Below, piece by piece: positions 18,906 to 27,871 of a DNA stretch of 64,000 nucleotides. The first letter of the stretch is position 1. Every line of letters begins with the position of its first letter. A program made the translations under genes and the position numbers. A model generated the notes under the pieces. That model was not told where the DNA came from, made no database searches, and saw nothing but the letters and a program-made list of their open reading frames with translations. This DNA is from Halomonas daqiaonensis (GTDB lineage: Bacteria > Pseudomonadota > Gammaproteobacteria > Pseudomonadales > Halomonadaceae), in the NCBI RefSeq assembly GCF_900109725.1, contig NZ_FOBC01000001.1, forward strand, positions 124,001 through 188,000, in the 5' to 3' direction.

Positions 18906-19823
18906 TTATGCCTGCAGGAAATCCCGTGGAAGCTTCATCATCTGCCGCCAAAGCTTCTCGACCCCCGGCTTGTGCACCAGTGAACAGCGGTAGAGGCGTA
19001 TCTCCAGCGGCACGTCCCACTGTTCCCCACCGGCTCGCACCACGCGACCGTCCTTGAGTTCCTGGCGAATACAGAAGTCGGGTATCCAGGCCACGCCCAT
19101 GCCCTGCATCACCATGCCCTTGAGCCCTTCGGCCATTGCCGTCTCATAGACGGTTCTCAGACGCATTCGCAGAGGATCGTTCTTGAGCAGCATGCGCACG
19201 CTACGTCCCAGGAAGGCGCCCTGGGTGTAGGCCAGGTAGGGAATCGACTCCTGGACCTCCAGCGGGAAGCGTGGCCGGCCCCTCGGGTCAGGCAGGCTGA
19301 CAGGCAGCATCTTGACCTGCCCGATGGAGAAGGAGGGAAAGACCTCGGTATCTAGCTGCATGCTGGCATAGGGATCGTAGTAGGCCAGCATCAGGTCGCA
19401 GTTGCCCTCGCGCAGCACATGGATCGCATCCCCAACGTTCATGGCCACCAGCCGGGTAGGCAACTCACCCAGGCCCTGCTGCAAGCGAGAGATCCACTGG
19501 GGGTAGAAGCTCAGCGCCAGGGAATGGGCGGCGACGATATCCAGCGCCTCATTGGCCATGGCCAGGCCGCGCAAGTGGCCGAGACTCTCGTTGAGCTGCT
19601 CGACGATATTGCGAGCAGTGACCAAGAACAGCTGTCCTTCCGGTGTCAGGTCCACCGGGGTGGTCGAGCGGTCGACCAGGGTCACGCCGACCGCCTGCTC
19701 CAGAGAGCGGATGCGTCGACTGAAGGCCGGCTGGGTGACGTGTCGCTGACGCGCCGAGGCGGAAAAGCTGCGCGTACTGGCCAGGGCGACGAAGTCTTCC
19801 AGCCACTTGGTCTCGAGGTTCAC
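18906..19823 (-). CDS. LysR-family regulator, HypT (YjiE)-like
   Basis: The 305-aa LysR regulator has an N-terminal winged helix-turn-helix (FSASARQRHVTQPAFSRRIR) and a substrate-binding-like effector domain. The opening NLETKWLEDFVALA, the IRSLEQAVGVTLVDR segment and the AAHSLALSF region resemble HypT, the hypochlorite-responsive regulator. Several Met residues are present (e.g. in MAEGLKGMVMQGMGVAWIP), but correspondence with the redox-sensing methionines of HypT was not aligned. The start is a GTG at 19823 preceded by GGGGAG. It is convergent with the NadM-Nudix gene (12-bp gap) and its targets are unknown. Confidence 0.78.
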   Translation of the reverse strand: MNLETKWLEDFVALASTRSFSASARQRHVTQPAFSRRIRSLEQAVGVTLVDRSTTPVDLTPEGQLFLVTARNIVEQLNESLGHLRGLAMANEALDIVAAHSLALSFYPQWISRLQQGLGELPTRLVAMNVGDAIHVLREGNCDLMLAYYDPYASMQLDTEVFPSFSIGQVKMLPVSLPDPRGRPRFPLEVQESIPYLAYTQGAFLGRSVRMLLKNDPLRMRLRTVYETAMAEGLKGMVMQGMGVAWIPDFCIRQELKDGRVVRAGGEQWDVPLEIRLYRCSLVHKPGVEKLWRQMMKLPRDFLQA

Positions 19824-19917
19824 CGGCACTCCCCAGGCTGTCTGCGTGCACGACTCCCGCCGGGGAGCCCTCAAAGCTTGCTAATGTACCCCAGCGGCGG
19901 CCAGGACCCAAGCCGCC

Positions 19918-21336
19918 TCACTGGATCGGCGAGAGCAGGTAGGCCGCCCGGGACAGCAGCTTGCGCCATAGGGGGCGACGGGTCAGCTCCTCCAGGGCGA
20001 CGCGACGACAGTCGGTGAAGTCGTGCTCGAGCATCAAGCGGACCTCGGCGGCGAACTGGCGGTCGGGCACCACGGCGGTGATCTCGAAGTTGAGTCGAAA
20101 GGAGCGGTTGTCCAGATTGACGGTACCGACACTGGCCGCAGCATCGTCAACCAGCATCACCTTCTGGTGCAGGAATCCCGGCTGGTAACGGTAGACCTTG
20201 ACCCCGGCGCGCAGCATGTCGGGCAGGAAGGAGAAGGCCGAAAGGAAGACCAGCAGGTGATCGGGGCGTTCGGGCATCATGATGCGCACATCCACTCCGC
20301 GCATCGCCGCCAGGCGCAAGGCATCCTGCACCCCCTGGTCGGGCACGAAATAGGGGCTGGTGACCCAGAAGCGTTCATGGGAACTGTGGATCGCCAACTG
20401 CACCAGCAGGCTTGCCGTTTCCTGAGTATCCGCCGGTCCGGAGGGCACGATCACCACGTTCTGGTTGGCTAGCGTGCTCGGCCAAGGCGTCCAGTTCAGC
20501 GAGAGCATCTCGCCGGTGGCCCAGTGCCAATCCTCCCAGAAGGCTTCCTGCAGGCCCAGCACGCTGGGCCCGCTGAGCTTGAGATGGGTGTCCCGCCAGT
20601 GGCCGTGGCGGGGGTGCTGCCCAAGGTATTCGGTGCCGACGTTGAAGCCCCCCAGCCACCCTTCCCGGCCGTCGACCACCAACACCTTGCGATGGTTACG
20701 GAAGTTGAGCTGGAAGCGATGCTTGAACCCGCGGGAGGAGCGGAAGGCGCTGACCTCCACCCCGGCCTCGGCAAGGTCGCGAAGGAAACGGTCGCCGAGC
20801 CCGCGACTGCCGATCTCGTCATACAGGAAATAGATGCGCACAGCGCGTTCGGCGGCCCGCTGCAGCCGATGCTTGAGCTCGATGCCCAGATCATCGTCGC
20901 GGACGATAAAGAACTGAACCAGCACATACTCTTCTGCCTGTTCGATCCCGGCGAAGAGACTGTCGAAGGTCGCCTCGCCATCGATCAGCAGCTCAGCACG
21001 GTTACTGCAGGTCAGCGGCATCATCGCCAGCTGCTCCACGGCACGGATGTCTGTATCGACGGTGTCGGGCAGGTAGGGGTCGAAGCGGTCGCGATAACGT
21101 GCTAGCAGGCGTCGCAGCACGGTATCGCGCTCGCCCCGTGCCGATACATAGCCGTAGAAGCGCGGCCGGCCGAAGATCCAGTAGGCCGGCACCGCCACGT
21201 AGGGCATGGTAATCAGCGAGATGATCCAGGCGATGGCCCCCTGAGAGGTGCGGCTAGACATCAGGGCCAGTACCGCCGAGACGAAGCCCAGCAGATAGGT
21301 CAGGAAGATCGCCAGGCCGAACAGCCAGGAGGTCAT
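19918..21336 (-). CDS. cls: Cardiolipin synthase
   Basis: The 472-aa phospholipase D superfamily protein has two N-terminal transmembrane helices (about residues 5-25 and 37-57). It has two HKD motifs: HRKVLVVDGREGWLGG in the first half and HQKVMLVDDAAASVGT followed by NLDNRSF in the second. It condenses two phosphatidylglycerols to cardiolipin at the inner membrane. The length matches ClsA-type enzymes. It is flanked by a LysR gene downstream and the fumarase gene upstream on the same strand. Confidence 0.94.
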   Translation of the reverse strand: MTSWLFGLAIFLTYLLGFVSAVLALMSSRTSQGAIAWIISLITMPYVAVPAYWIFGRPRFYGYVSARGERDTVLRRLLARYRDRFDPYLPDTVDTDIRAVEQLAMMPLTCSNRAELLIDGEATFDSLFAGIEQAEEYVLVQFFIVRDDDLGIELKHRLQRAAERAVRIYFLYDEIGSRGLGDRFLRDLAEAGVEVSAFRSSRGFKHRFQLNFRNHRKVLVVDGREGWLGGFNVGTEYLGQHPRHGHWRDTHLKLSGPSVLGLQEAFWEDWHWATGEMLSLNWTPWPSTLANQNVVIVPSGPADTQETASLLVQLAIHSSHERFWVTSPYFVPDQGVQDALRLAAMRGVDVRIMMPERPDHLLVFLSAFSFLPDMLRAGVKVYRYQPGFLHQKVMLVDDAAASVGTVNLDNRSFRLNFEITAVVPDRQFAAEVRLMLEHDFTDCRRVALEELTRRPLWRKLLSRAAYLLSPIQ

Positions 21337-21412
21337 GGTCGGATCCCCGTTCCGTGGGTGGACGGCAGCGCCGCCCGGAAAGCAGTCAACTGCAGCATAC
21401 CCCCAAGGACGA

Positions 21413-21436
21413 CGGCCCCACCAGATGGCGGGGCCG
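21413..21436 (-). terminator. Hairpin after the fumarase gene
   Basis: CGGCCCC / GGGGCCG outer stem plus an inner CCA/TGG stem with a short loop lies 18 bp after the fumarase stop, reading minus. The downstream tail on minus begins TCGTCCTTGGGGG, only mildly T-rich. It is a probable terminator between the fumarase and cls genes. Confidence 0.5.
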
Positions 21437-21453
21437 CAGTCGGCAGAGGATGA

Positions 21454-22959
21454 TCAGGCGCGCTCGGCGATGATCTCCTTCCACTTGGCGGGGCCGGTCT
21501 GGTGCACCGAGGTGCCCTTGCTGTCCACGGCCACGGTCACCGGCATGTCCTCCACCTCGAATTCGTAGATGGCTTCCATGCCCAGATCCTCGAAGCCTAC
21601 CACGCGGGCCTTCTTGATCGCCTGGGCGACCAGGTAGGCGGAACCGCCCACGGCCATCAGGTAGACCGCCTGATTGTCGCGAATCGCCTCGATGGCCGAC
21701 TCGCCCCGCTCGGCCTTGCCGACCATGCCCAGCAGGCCGGTTTCCTCGAGCATGGTGCGGGTGAACTTGTCCATGCGGGTCGCCGTAGTGGGGCCGGCCG
21801 GTCCGACTACCTCATCACGCACCGGATCCACCGGGCCGACGTAGTAGATGAAGCGGCCCTTCATGTCCACGGGCAGCGGCTCGCCCTTGGCGATCATGTC
21901 GACCATGCGCTTGTGCGCGGCATCGCGGCCGGTGAGCAGCTTGCCGTTGAGCAACAGGGTGTCGCCGGGTTGCCAGGTACGCACCTCTTCCGGCGTCACA
22001 CTGTCGAGGTCGACGCGCTTGACGTTGTCGCCCGTCTCGCGGGTGACCTCAGGCCAGTCTTCGAGCTTCGGTGCCGGCAGCGAGGCGGGACCTGACCCGT
22101 CGAGGGTGAAGTGGGCGTGGCGGGTGGCGGCACAGTTGGGGATGATCGCCACCGGCTTGTTGGCAGCATGGGTCGGAAAGTCCTTGACCTTGATATCGAG
22201 CACCGTGGTCAGGCCGCCCAGGCCTTGGGCGCCGATGCCGCTCCGGTTGACCTTGTCGAACAGCTCCAGTCGCAGCTCCTCGGCACGATTGGCGGGGCCG
22301 CGGGCCTTGAGCTCCTGGATATCGATGGGGTCGAGCAGCGCCTCCTTGGCGATCTCCATGGCCTTCTCGGCCGTGCCGCCGATACCGATGCCGAGCATGC
22401 CCGGCGGGCACCAGCCGGCACCCATCTTGGGCAGCTGTTCCATCACCCAGTCGACCACGTTGTCGGAGGGATTGAGCATGGCGAACTTGGACTTTGCCTC
22501 GCTGCCACCACCCTTGGCCGCCACATGTACCTCGATGGTATCACCGGGCACCAGCTTGTGGTGGATGACGGCCGGGGTGTTGTCGCCGGTATTCTTCCGG
22601 GCGCCGTCCGGGTCGGCCAGCACCGAGGCACGCAGCACGTTGTCGGGAAGCTGGTAGGCGCGTCGTACACCTTCGTTGACCATGTCGTCGAGGCTCATAT
22701 CAGCCTCGAAACGTACGTTCATGCCGACGTGCACGAAGACGGTGACGATGCCGGTGTCCTGGCAGATCGGGCGCTTGCCGAAGGCGCACATTCGTGAGTT
22801 GATCAGGATCTGGGCGATGGCGTCCTTGGCCGCGGGATTCTCTTCGCGCTCGTAGGCGGCCGCCATGGCGTCGATGAAATCCTTAGGATGATAGTAGGAG
22901 ATGTACTGCAGGGCATCGGCGACGCTCTGGATCAGGTCGTCCTGGCGAATCACGGTCAT
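21454..22959 (-). CDS. Class I (iron-sulfur) fumarate hydratase
   Basis: The 501-aa protein covers both the alpha and beta regions of class I fumarases. Cys-containing segments that can bind a [4Fe-4S] cluster are KRPICQDTG, GWCPPGMLG and IIPNCAATRHAHF. The C-terminal half has VGPAGPTTATRMDKFT. It converts fumarate to malate in the TCA cycle and is oxygen-sensitive by family. The ATG at 22959 is used because AAGGAG stands upstream; the in-frame ATG at 22989 adds ten non-conserved residues. It has its own promoter-like sequence upstream. The length is close to that of pseudomonad homologues. Confidence 0.94.
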   Translation of the reverse strand: MTVIRQDDLIQSVADALQYISYYHPKDFIDAMAAAYEREENPAAKDAIAQILINSRMCAFGKRPICQDTGIVTVFVHVGMNVRFEADMSLDDMVNEGVRRAYQLPDNVLRASVLADPDGARKNTGDNTPAVIHHKLVPGDTIEVHVAAKGGGSEAKSKFAMLNPSDNVVDWVMEQLPKMGAGWCPPGMLGIGIGGTAEKAMEIAKEALLDPIDIQELKARGPANRAEELRLELFDKVNRSGIGAQGLGGLTTVLDIKVKDFPTHAANKPVAIIPNCAATRHAHFTLDGSGPASLPAPKLEDWPEVTRETGDNVKRVDLDSVTPEEVRTWQPGDTLLLNGKLLTGRDAAHKRMVDMIAKGEPLPVDMKGRFIYYVGPVDPVRDEVVGPAGPTTATRMDKFTRTMLEETGLLGMVGKAERGESAIEAIRDNQAVYLMAVGGSAYLVAQAIKKARVVGFEDLGMEAIYEFEVEDMPVTVAVDSKGTSVHQTGPAKWKEIIAERA

Positions 22960-23039
22960 GGGCAAGGGACTCCTTGGCTTTGTCGGCATGCCCGCGGCGA
23001 GGCGATGAAAGGGCCTATCGGCGAGCTTGAACGGCGGGC

Positions 23040-23066
23040 ATTATACTTCACCTGTTAGCCTGTCGA
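23040..23066 (-). promoter_or_regulatory. Sigma70-like promoter for the fumarase gene
   Basis: Minus strand: TCGACA (revcomp of 23061-23066; five of six matches to TTGACA), a 15-bp spacer, then a perfect TATAAT (revcomp of 23040-23045), about 80 bp upstream of the fumarase ATG. The surrounding 100 bp are visibly AT-rich compared with the rest of the window. The spacer is shorter than the optimum of 17. Confidence 0.5.
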
Positions 23067-23138
23067 CATTGTACGTATGTCGGTTCTGGCAACTGAAGTT
23101 AGTAACTAGATAGATAACGGTATAAATACCCTGCCCGA

Positions 23139-23963
23139 TCAGCCCGCAGACTCGCATCGAGGACAGAAGTAGAGCCGCCGAGAGGTCACCATCACCCGTT
23201 CGATGGTGGTGCCGCAGGCGTGGCATGGCAGGCCGTCACGCTCGAACACGGCAAAGCGCCAACGCCGTCGACTGGACCCTCGGGCGCGGTCGGCGGCAGC
23301 CCAGTCGGCACGATTGGTCACCCCCGCCTGGTCGTAGGCCTGGCGCGTCACCGTCAGGATAGACGATGCGAGGCGCGCCAGGGCGCTCTCCCCCAGGTCC
23401 CCCGGCCTGGACATGAAATGCAGTTCAGCAAAGAACAGTATCTCGGCACGCAGGTAGTTGCCGATGCCGGCGAACAGCGACTGGTCAAGCAGCAGCCCAG
23501 CCAGCCCTCGCCTCCGGAAGCGTGGATGGAGAAGCCTCGCCGTGACCTCCTCCATCGTCACCCCATGGGTCAGGAGATCGGGACCAAGACGAGACAGGAA
23601 GGGGTGCTCATCGAGCCTCTCCTCTTCCCATAGCGAGACATCCGAGGCGCTGTAGAGGCTGGCAGCCCTATCCTGTGCGATCAGGCGGACACGCAGCGAA
23701 CGGCCGGTATCCGGCTCGCGGTCGGCATCGTGGAGTTTCCAGACACCATAAAGCTGGTTGTGCGAGTAGAGCACGCGACTGTCGTCGAAGCGGGTCAGCA
23801 GCGCCTTGCCCCAGCTGTCCACGGCGATGACCTTGCGCCCGATCAGCGAGGCGGCCTGCCCGGCCAGATCGGGAAAGGCGAACCAGGCATCATCGAGACG
23901 CCTCCCGGCGATTTGCCGATGCACCTGATCCGCCGCACGACGGATCTCCGGACCTTCCGGCAT
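23139..23963 (-). CDS. nei: Endonuclease VIII / formamidopyrimidine-family DNA glycosylase Nei
   Basis: The 274-aa protein starts MPEGPEIRRAAD, giving the catalytic Pro2 and Glu3. The conserved Lys is in DSWGKALLTRF near residue 53, and LYSHNQLYGVW and LLLDQSLFAGIGNYLRAEIL are Nei hallmarks. A C-terminal zinc finger (two CxxC pairs, CHAC and CPRC) is intact. It removes oxidised pyrimidines and nicks the abasic site. It is 12 bp downstream of uvrB on the same strand, pairing base-excision with nucleotide-excision repair. Confidence 0.95.
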   Translation of the reverse strand: MPEGPEIRRAADQVHRQIAGRRLDDAWFAFPDLAGQAASLIGRKVIAVDSWGKALLTRFDDSRVLYSHNQLYGVWKLHDADREPDTGRSLRVRLIAQDRAASLYSASDVSLWEEERLDEHPFLSRLGPDLLTHGVTMEEVTARLLHPRFRRRGLAGLLLDQSLFAGIGNYLRAEILFFAELHFMSRPGDLGESALARLASSILTVTRQAYDQAGVTNRADWAAADRARGSSRRRWRFAVFERDGLPCHACGTTIERVMVTSRRLYFCPRCESAG

Positions 23964-23975
23964 GCGGGCAACCCG

Positions 23976-26000
23976 TCAGGCGGAGCCCAGGAGCAGTTGG
24001 CGCTCCTTGAGCTCGTGCAGGCGGTCGCGCAGTCGAGCGGCTTCCTCGAATTCCAGATTCTGCGCCGCCTCATGCATCCCGTCCTCGGTCCGCGAGATCT
24101 CCTTCAGCAGCTCGCTCGGCGACAGTTCGGCGGGATCGTAGAGGGCTTCACGCTCAGCCACCTTGCGCTCCCCCTTGCGCCCTTTCTTCTTCCCAGGCGT
24201 CTTGGCGGCCTCCATGATGTCGGCCACCGAGCGGGTCACCGTGGTCGGCGTGATGTCGTGGGCCTGGTTATGGGCAATCTGCTTGTCGCGACGGCGCTGG
24301 GTCTCGTCCATGGCGCGGCGCATAGAGTCGGTGATCCGGTCGCCGTAGAGGATCGCCTTGCCGTTGGCATTACGCGCCGCCCTGCCCATGGTCTGGATTA
24401 GAGAGCGCTCATTGCGCAGGAAGCCCTCCTTGTCGGCATCGAGGATCGCCACCAACGACACCTCGGGAATATCGAGCCCCTCTCGCAACAGGTTGATACC
24501 CACCAGGACATCGAACTTGCCCAGGCGCAGATCGCGGATGATCTCCACTCGCTCCACGGTATCGATATCGGAGTGCAGGTAGCGTACCCGCACGTCGTGT
24601 TCGTCCAGGTACTCGGTGAGGTCCTCAGCCATGCGCTTGGTCAGAGTGGTCACCAGAACCCGCTCCCCCACCTCGCTGCGCAGGCGGATCTCCGAAAGCA
24701 GATCGTCCACCTGGGTGGAGGCGGGACGCACCTCGATCTCGGGGTCCAGCAGACCGGTGGGACGCACCACCTGTTCGACCACCTGGCCGGCATGCTCGGC
24801 CTCGTAGGGTCCCGGCGTGGCCGAAACGAAGACGGTCTGCGGACAGATGCGCTCCCACTCCTGGAAGGTCATGGGGCGGTTATCCAGCGCCGAAGGAAGC
24901 CGGAAACCGTACTCGACCAAGGTCTCCTTGCGCGAGCGATCGCCCTTGAACATGCCCCCCACCTGGGGAACGCTGACGTGGGACTCGTCGATGAACAGCA
25001 GGGCGTCGCTGGGCAGATAATCGAAGAATGTCGGCGGCGGCTCGCCCGGATTGCGCCCGGAGAGATAGCGCGAGTAGTTCTCGATGCCGTTGCAGTAGCC
25101 CAGTTCGAGCATCATCTCGATGTCGTAGAGGGTGCGCTGCTCCAGGCGTTGGGCCTCGACCAGGCGATCGTGCTTGCGCAACCAGTCGAGGCGCTCCACC
25201 AGCTCTGCCTTGATATCGTCGATGGCGCCGAGAATCGTTTCCCGCGGCGTCACGTAGTGGCTCTTGGGATAGATGGTCATACGCGGCACCCGGCCTCGCA
25301 CTTCACCGGTGAGCGGGTCGAAGAGGCTGATAGTGTCGATCTCGTCGTCGAACAGTTCGACACGCACCGCCTCATCCTCGGCGTCGGCCGGGAAGATGTC
25401 GATGACGTCGCCGCGCACCCGATAGGTGCCACGCTTGAAGTCCATGTCGTTGCGCGTGTACTGCAGTTCCGCCAGGCGGCGCAGGAACTTGCGCTGGTCG
25501 ATCAGTTCCCCGCGCGTAAAGTGCAGGCGCATCTTCAGGTACTGGTCGGGATCCCCCAGGCCGTAGATCGCCGACACCGATACCACGATGATGGCGTCGC
25601 GGCGCTCCAGCAGTGCCTTGGTGGCCGAGAGACGCATCTGCTCGATGTGGTCGTTGATCGAAGCGTCCTTCTCGATGAAGGTATCCGACGAGGGAACATA
25701 GGCCTCGGGCTGGTAATAGTCGTAGTAGGAGACGAAGTATTCCACGGCGTTGTCAGGAAAGAAGGCCTTGAACTCGCCGTAGAGCTGAGCCGCCAGGGTC
25801 TTGTTGGGCGCCATGACGATAGTCGGACGCTGCTGGTTCTCGACCACGTTGGCCATGGTGAAGGTCTTGCCGGAGCCGGTGACGCCAAGCAACGTCTGGT
25901 GCGCCAGTCCCGACTCCAGACCGCTGACCAGATCCCGAATGGCGGTCGGCTGGTCGCCGGCAGGCTGGAACCTGGACTGCAGACGGAAGGGTTTGCTCAT
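23976..26000 (-). CDS. uvrB: UvrABC system protein B
   Basis: The 674-aa helicase-like protein has Walker [14 protein letters not shown] near residue 39 and the beta-hairpin region [20 protein letters not shown]. Helicase motif VI is in [20 protein letters not shown], and the C-terminal UVR domain ends [15 protein letters not shown]. It verifies damage with UvrA and recruits UvrC. The ATG at 26000 ([11 protein letters not shown]) is the conserved start; the open frame upstream is unsupported. No LexA box of the CTG-N10-CAG type was seen upstream. Confidence 0.97.
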   Translation of the reverse strand: MSKPFRLQSRFQPAGDQPTAIRDLVSGLESGLAHQTLLGVTGSGKTFTMANVVENQQRPTIVMAPNKTLAAQLYGEFKAFFPDNAVEYFVSYYDYYQPEAYVPSSDTFIEKDASINDHIEQMRLSATKALLERRDAIIVVSVSAIYGLGDPDQYLKMRLHFTRGELIDQRKFLRRLAELQYTRNDMDFKRGTYRVRGDVIDIFPADAEDEAVRVELFDDEIDTISLFDPLTGEVRGRVPRMTIYPKSHYVTPRETILGAIDDIKAELVERLDWLRKHDRLVEAQRLEQRTLYDIEMMLELGYCNGIENYSRYLSGRNPGEPPPTFFDYLPSDALLFIDESHVSVPQVGGMFKGDRSRKETLVEYGFRLPSALDNRPMTFQEWERICPQTVFVSATPGPYEAEHAGQVVEQVVRPTGLLDPEIEVRPASTQVDDLLSEIRLRSEVGERVLVTTLTKRMAEDLTEYLDEHDVRVRYLHSDIDTVERVEIIRDLRLGKFDVLVGINLLREGLDIPEVSLVAILDADKEGFLRNERSLIQTMGRAARNANGKAILYGDRITDSMRRAMDETQRRRDKQIAHNQAHDITPTTVTRSVADIMEAAKTPGKKKGRKGERKVAEREALYDPAELSPSELLKEISRTEDGMHEAAQNLEFEEAARLRDRLHELKERQLLLGSA

Positions 26001-26065
26001 GGCGGCTCCAATGACGAGACAGGCGCCTACGGCGCCCGCGGGTATATACGAGATCCGGCCCGGAG

Positions 26066-26491
26066 TCAGGCCTTGGCGTTGATGTCGACAGTGCGGGTGC
26101 TCACCTCCACGGTGGAGGAGGTCATCAGCCGGTGGATCGGGCACTTGTGACTGATTTCTTCCAGGCGGACACGCTGCTCGGGATCCTCGATGCCATGGAA
26201 GGTCATCGCGACGTCGAGCCGGTAGGTCCCGTGACGCTCCTGGCTGTCGTCCCGGTTGATCTTCACGCTCACCCCGGTGAGCGGCCACTCCTTGCGCCGT
26301 GCATACATCTGGGCGGTGATCGCCTTGCAGGCCCCGAGGGAGAGGTCGAAATAGTCATGAGGATCCGGCGCAGTCCCCTCGCCGCCATAAGCTTCTGGCA
26401 CGTCGACGAAGAGGTCATCGAAACCATCCAACTCGACTCGTTGACGATAGATATGGTTGCGTTCGCTGACGACTTCAATGGTCTTCTTCAT
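26066..26491 (-). CDS. OsmC-family protein
   Basis: The 141-aa OsmC/Ohr-fold protein has the first reactive Cys in [20 protein letters not shown] and a second in [10 protein letters not shown] near the C-terminus. The spacing matches the YhfA/OsmC-like group of thiol peroxidases. The substrate is unknown. Its ATG overlaps the TGA of the upstream 65-aa gene by one base and GAGG is correctly placed inside that gene, so the two are co-translated. An ATG far upstream in the same frame is not used. Confidence 0.88.
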   Translation of the reverse strand: MKKTIEVVSERNHIYRQRVELDGFDDLFVDVPEAYGGEGTAPDPHDYFDLSLGACKAITAQMYARRKEWPLTGVSVKINRDDSQERHGTYRLDVAMTFHGIEDPEQRVRLEEISHKCPIHRLMTSSTVEVSTRTVDINAKA

Positions 26492-26688
26492 CACTTGACC
26501 TCGATACCCAGCTTGAGAGATTGCACCGCCTTGATCAGTGCCTCGCGCCTGGCGCGCCCTTCCACCTCGGCTCCGTGACGACCGACTTCGACACTGTCGA
26601 CGCCGTCCAGCATCATCAGGGCAGTAGTGATGCGATTGACTTGTTCGGCGTCCTCGACGCCCTGGAAGCTCAATGACTGGTAGGTCAT
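26491..26688 (-). CDS. Small HMA-like (ferredoxin-fold) protein without CxxC
   Basis: The 65-aa protein has a beta-alpha-beta-beta-alpha pattern resembling heavy-metal-associated domains: LSFQGVEDAEQVNRIT, LDGVDSVEV, then AEVEGRARREALIKAVQ. The metal-binding CxxC is absent, so it is unlikely to be a classical copper chaperone. The ATG at 26688 follows AGGAG by seven bases, whereas the ATG at 26709 has no ribosome-binding site. It is coupled to the OsmC-family gene, suggesting a joint redox or metal-stress function; this is inference. Confidence 0.72.
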   Translation of the reverse strand: MTYQSLSFQGVEDAEQVNRITTALMMLDGVDSVEVGRHGAEVEGRARREALIKAVQSLKLGIEVK

Positions 26689-26833
26689 GCGCAGCTCCTG
26701 AAATGGCATGAAGGAGATGGAGTAGCGAGTCTAGCATGCCACCCGTGCGCCAGGCAGCGCTTGCAAAACCACCGCCTCGCCCGCACCTCACGAGACACGT
26801 TCATGCCTGAAGCCGAACCCAAGGAGCGCGGAT

Positions 26834-27871
26834 ATGATGGATTGGATCGCTGCCACAGGCGGTCGGCAGGAAACCGGACATCGGGTGACGTTCGACACGC
26901 CCGATGCGCCACGGTTGGCCCTGGATGCCACCGTGATCACGCCCCTCGCCCATCTCGGGGCGCTCGACGTCGAAGGGCCGGATGCCGAGACCTTCCTGCA
27001 GGGCCAGACCAGCGCTCAGGTATCGCTGGCCGACGGCGAATTCGCCCCGCTGACCTGCTTCTGTACGCCCAAGGGGCGGATGCTGGCCAACGCCCAACTG
27101 CTGCGCATCGCCCCGGCACACTACCGACTGCTGATGCATGCCAGCCTGGTATCTTCCCTGTCTGGGCATCTGAAGAAGTTCGCCCCCTTCTACAAGGTCG
27201 AACTTCGTGAGCGCAACGATCTGGCGCTGTTGGGGCTCATCGGCCAAGAGGCTCCCGCGCTTGCCGAGGTGCACTTCGATGCCCTGCCTTCCCGACCCTG
27301 GCACCAGGCCGGCAATGACGAGTTCCAGATGCTGGCTCACCCCGGACCCCGCCCACGCCTGCTGGTCTGCCTGCCGGCCGAGCGGGCCGATGACGCCTGG
27401 CAGTGGCTGAAGGAGCACGCCACACCGGTCGACAATGCCGTATGGCGACTGCACGACATCCAGGCGGGGCTTGCCTGGCTCGATGCCGACCAGCAGGACA
27501 CTTACCTGCCTCAGATGCTCAATTGGGAGGCGCTCGGCGGCATCAGCTTTAAGAAAGGCTGCTACACGGGCCAGGAAGTGGTCGCTCGCGCGCACTTTCG
27601 GGGCCAGGTCAAGAAGCGGCTGATGCGCGGCCAGCTCGAGGGCGACAAACTCCCCGAGCCAGGCAGTGCCGTCGTGGATGCCGAGGACAAGCGGCTGGGC
27701 GAGGTAATCAATGCCGAACTCGATGCCTACGACCAGGTCGAGATACTCGCGGTGATGAGCACGAAAGAACCGACTGAGCCGCTGAGTCTCGAGGGCCAGC
27801 ACCTCAAGCTGCTCAAACTGCCTTACCCCATCGAGCGGGTGGATCCGGAAACCATGGCAACAACAGACTAG
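26834..27871 (+). CDS. ygfZ: tRNA-modifying protein YgfZ (folate-binding, Fe-S cluster maintenance)
   Basis: The 345-aa protein belongs to the GcvT-like COG0354 family. The diagnostic segment FKKGCYTGQEVVARAHFRG (K-G-C-Y-T-G-Q-E) is intact, with the redox-active Cys. It binds tetrahydrofolate and supports Fe-S enzymes such as MiaB. AAGGAG lies seven bases before the first of two adjacent ATG codons (26834). Its stop overlaps that of the convergent LuxR-type gene inside a single CTAG at 27868-27871. Confidence 0.93.
   Translation: MMDWIAATGGRQETGHRVTFDTPDAPRLALDATVITPLAHLGALDVEGPDAETFLQGQTSAQVSLADGEFAPLTCFCTPKGRMLANAQLLRIAPAHYRLLMHASLVSSLSGHLKKFAPFYKVELRERNDLALLGLIGQEAPALAEVHFDALPSRPWHQAGNDEFQMLAHPGPRPRLLVCLPAERADDAWQWLKEHATPVDNAVWRLHDIQAGLAWLDADQQDTYLPQMLNWEALGGISFKKGCYTGQEVVARAHFRGQVKKRLMRGQLEGDKLPEPGSAVVDAEDKRLGEVINAELDAYDQVEILAVMSTKEPTEPLSLEGQHLKLLKLPYPIERVDPETMATTD

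Noticed and set aside
23113-23126. GATAACGGTATAAA shared with 53202-53215
   Set aside because: A 14-base match within 64 kb is expected several times by chance, and the two sites have different contexts (fumarase promoter region versus the gap after the AlkB-like gene).
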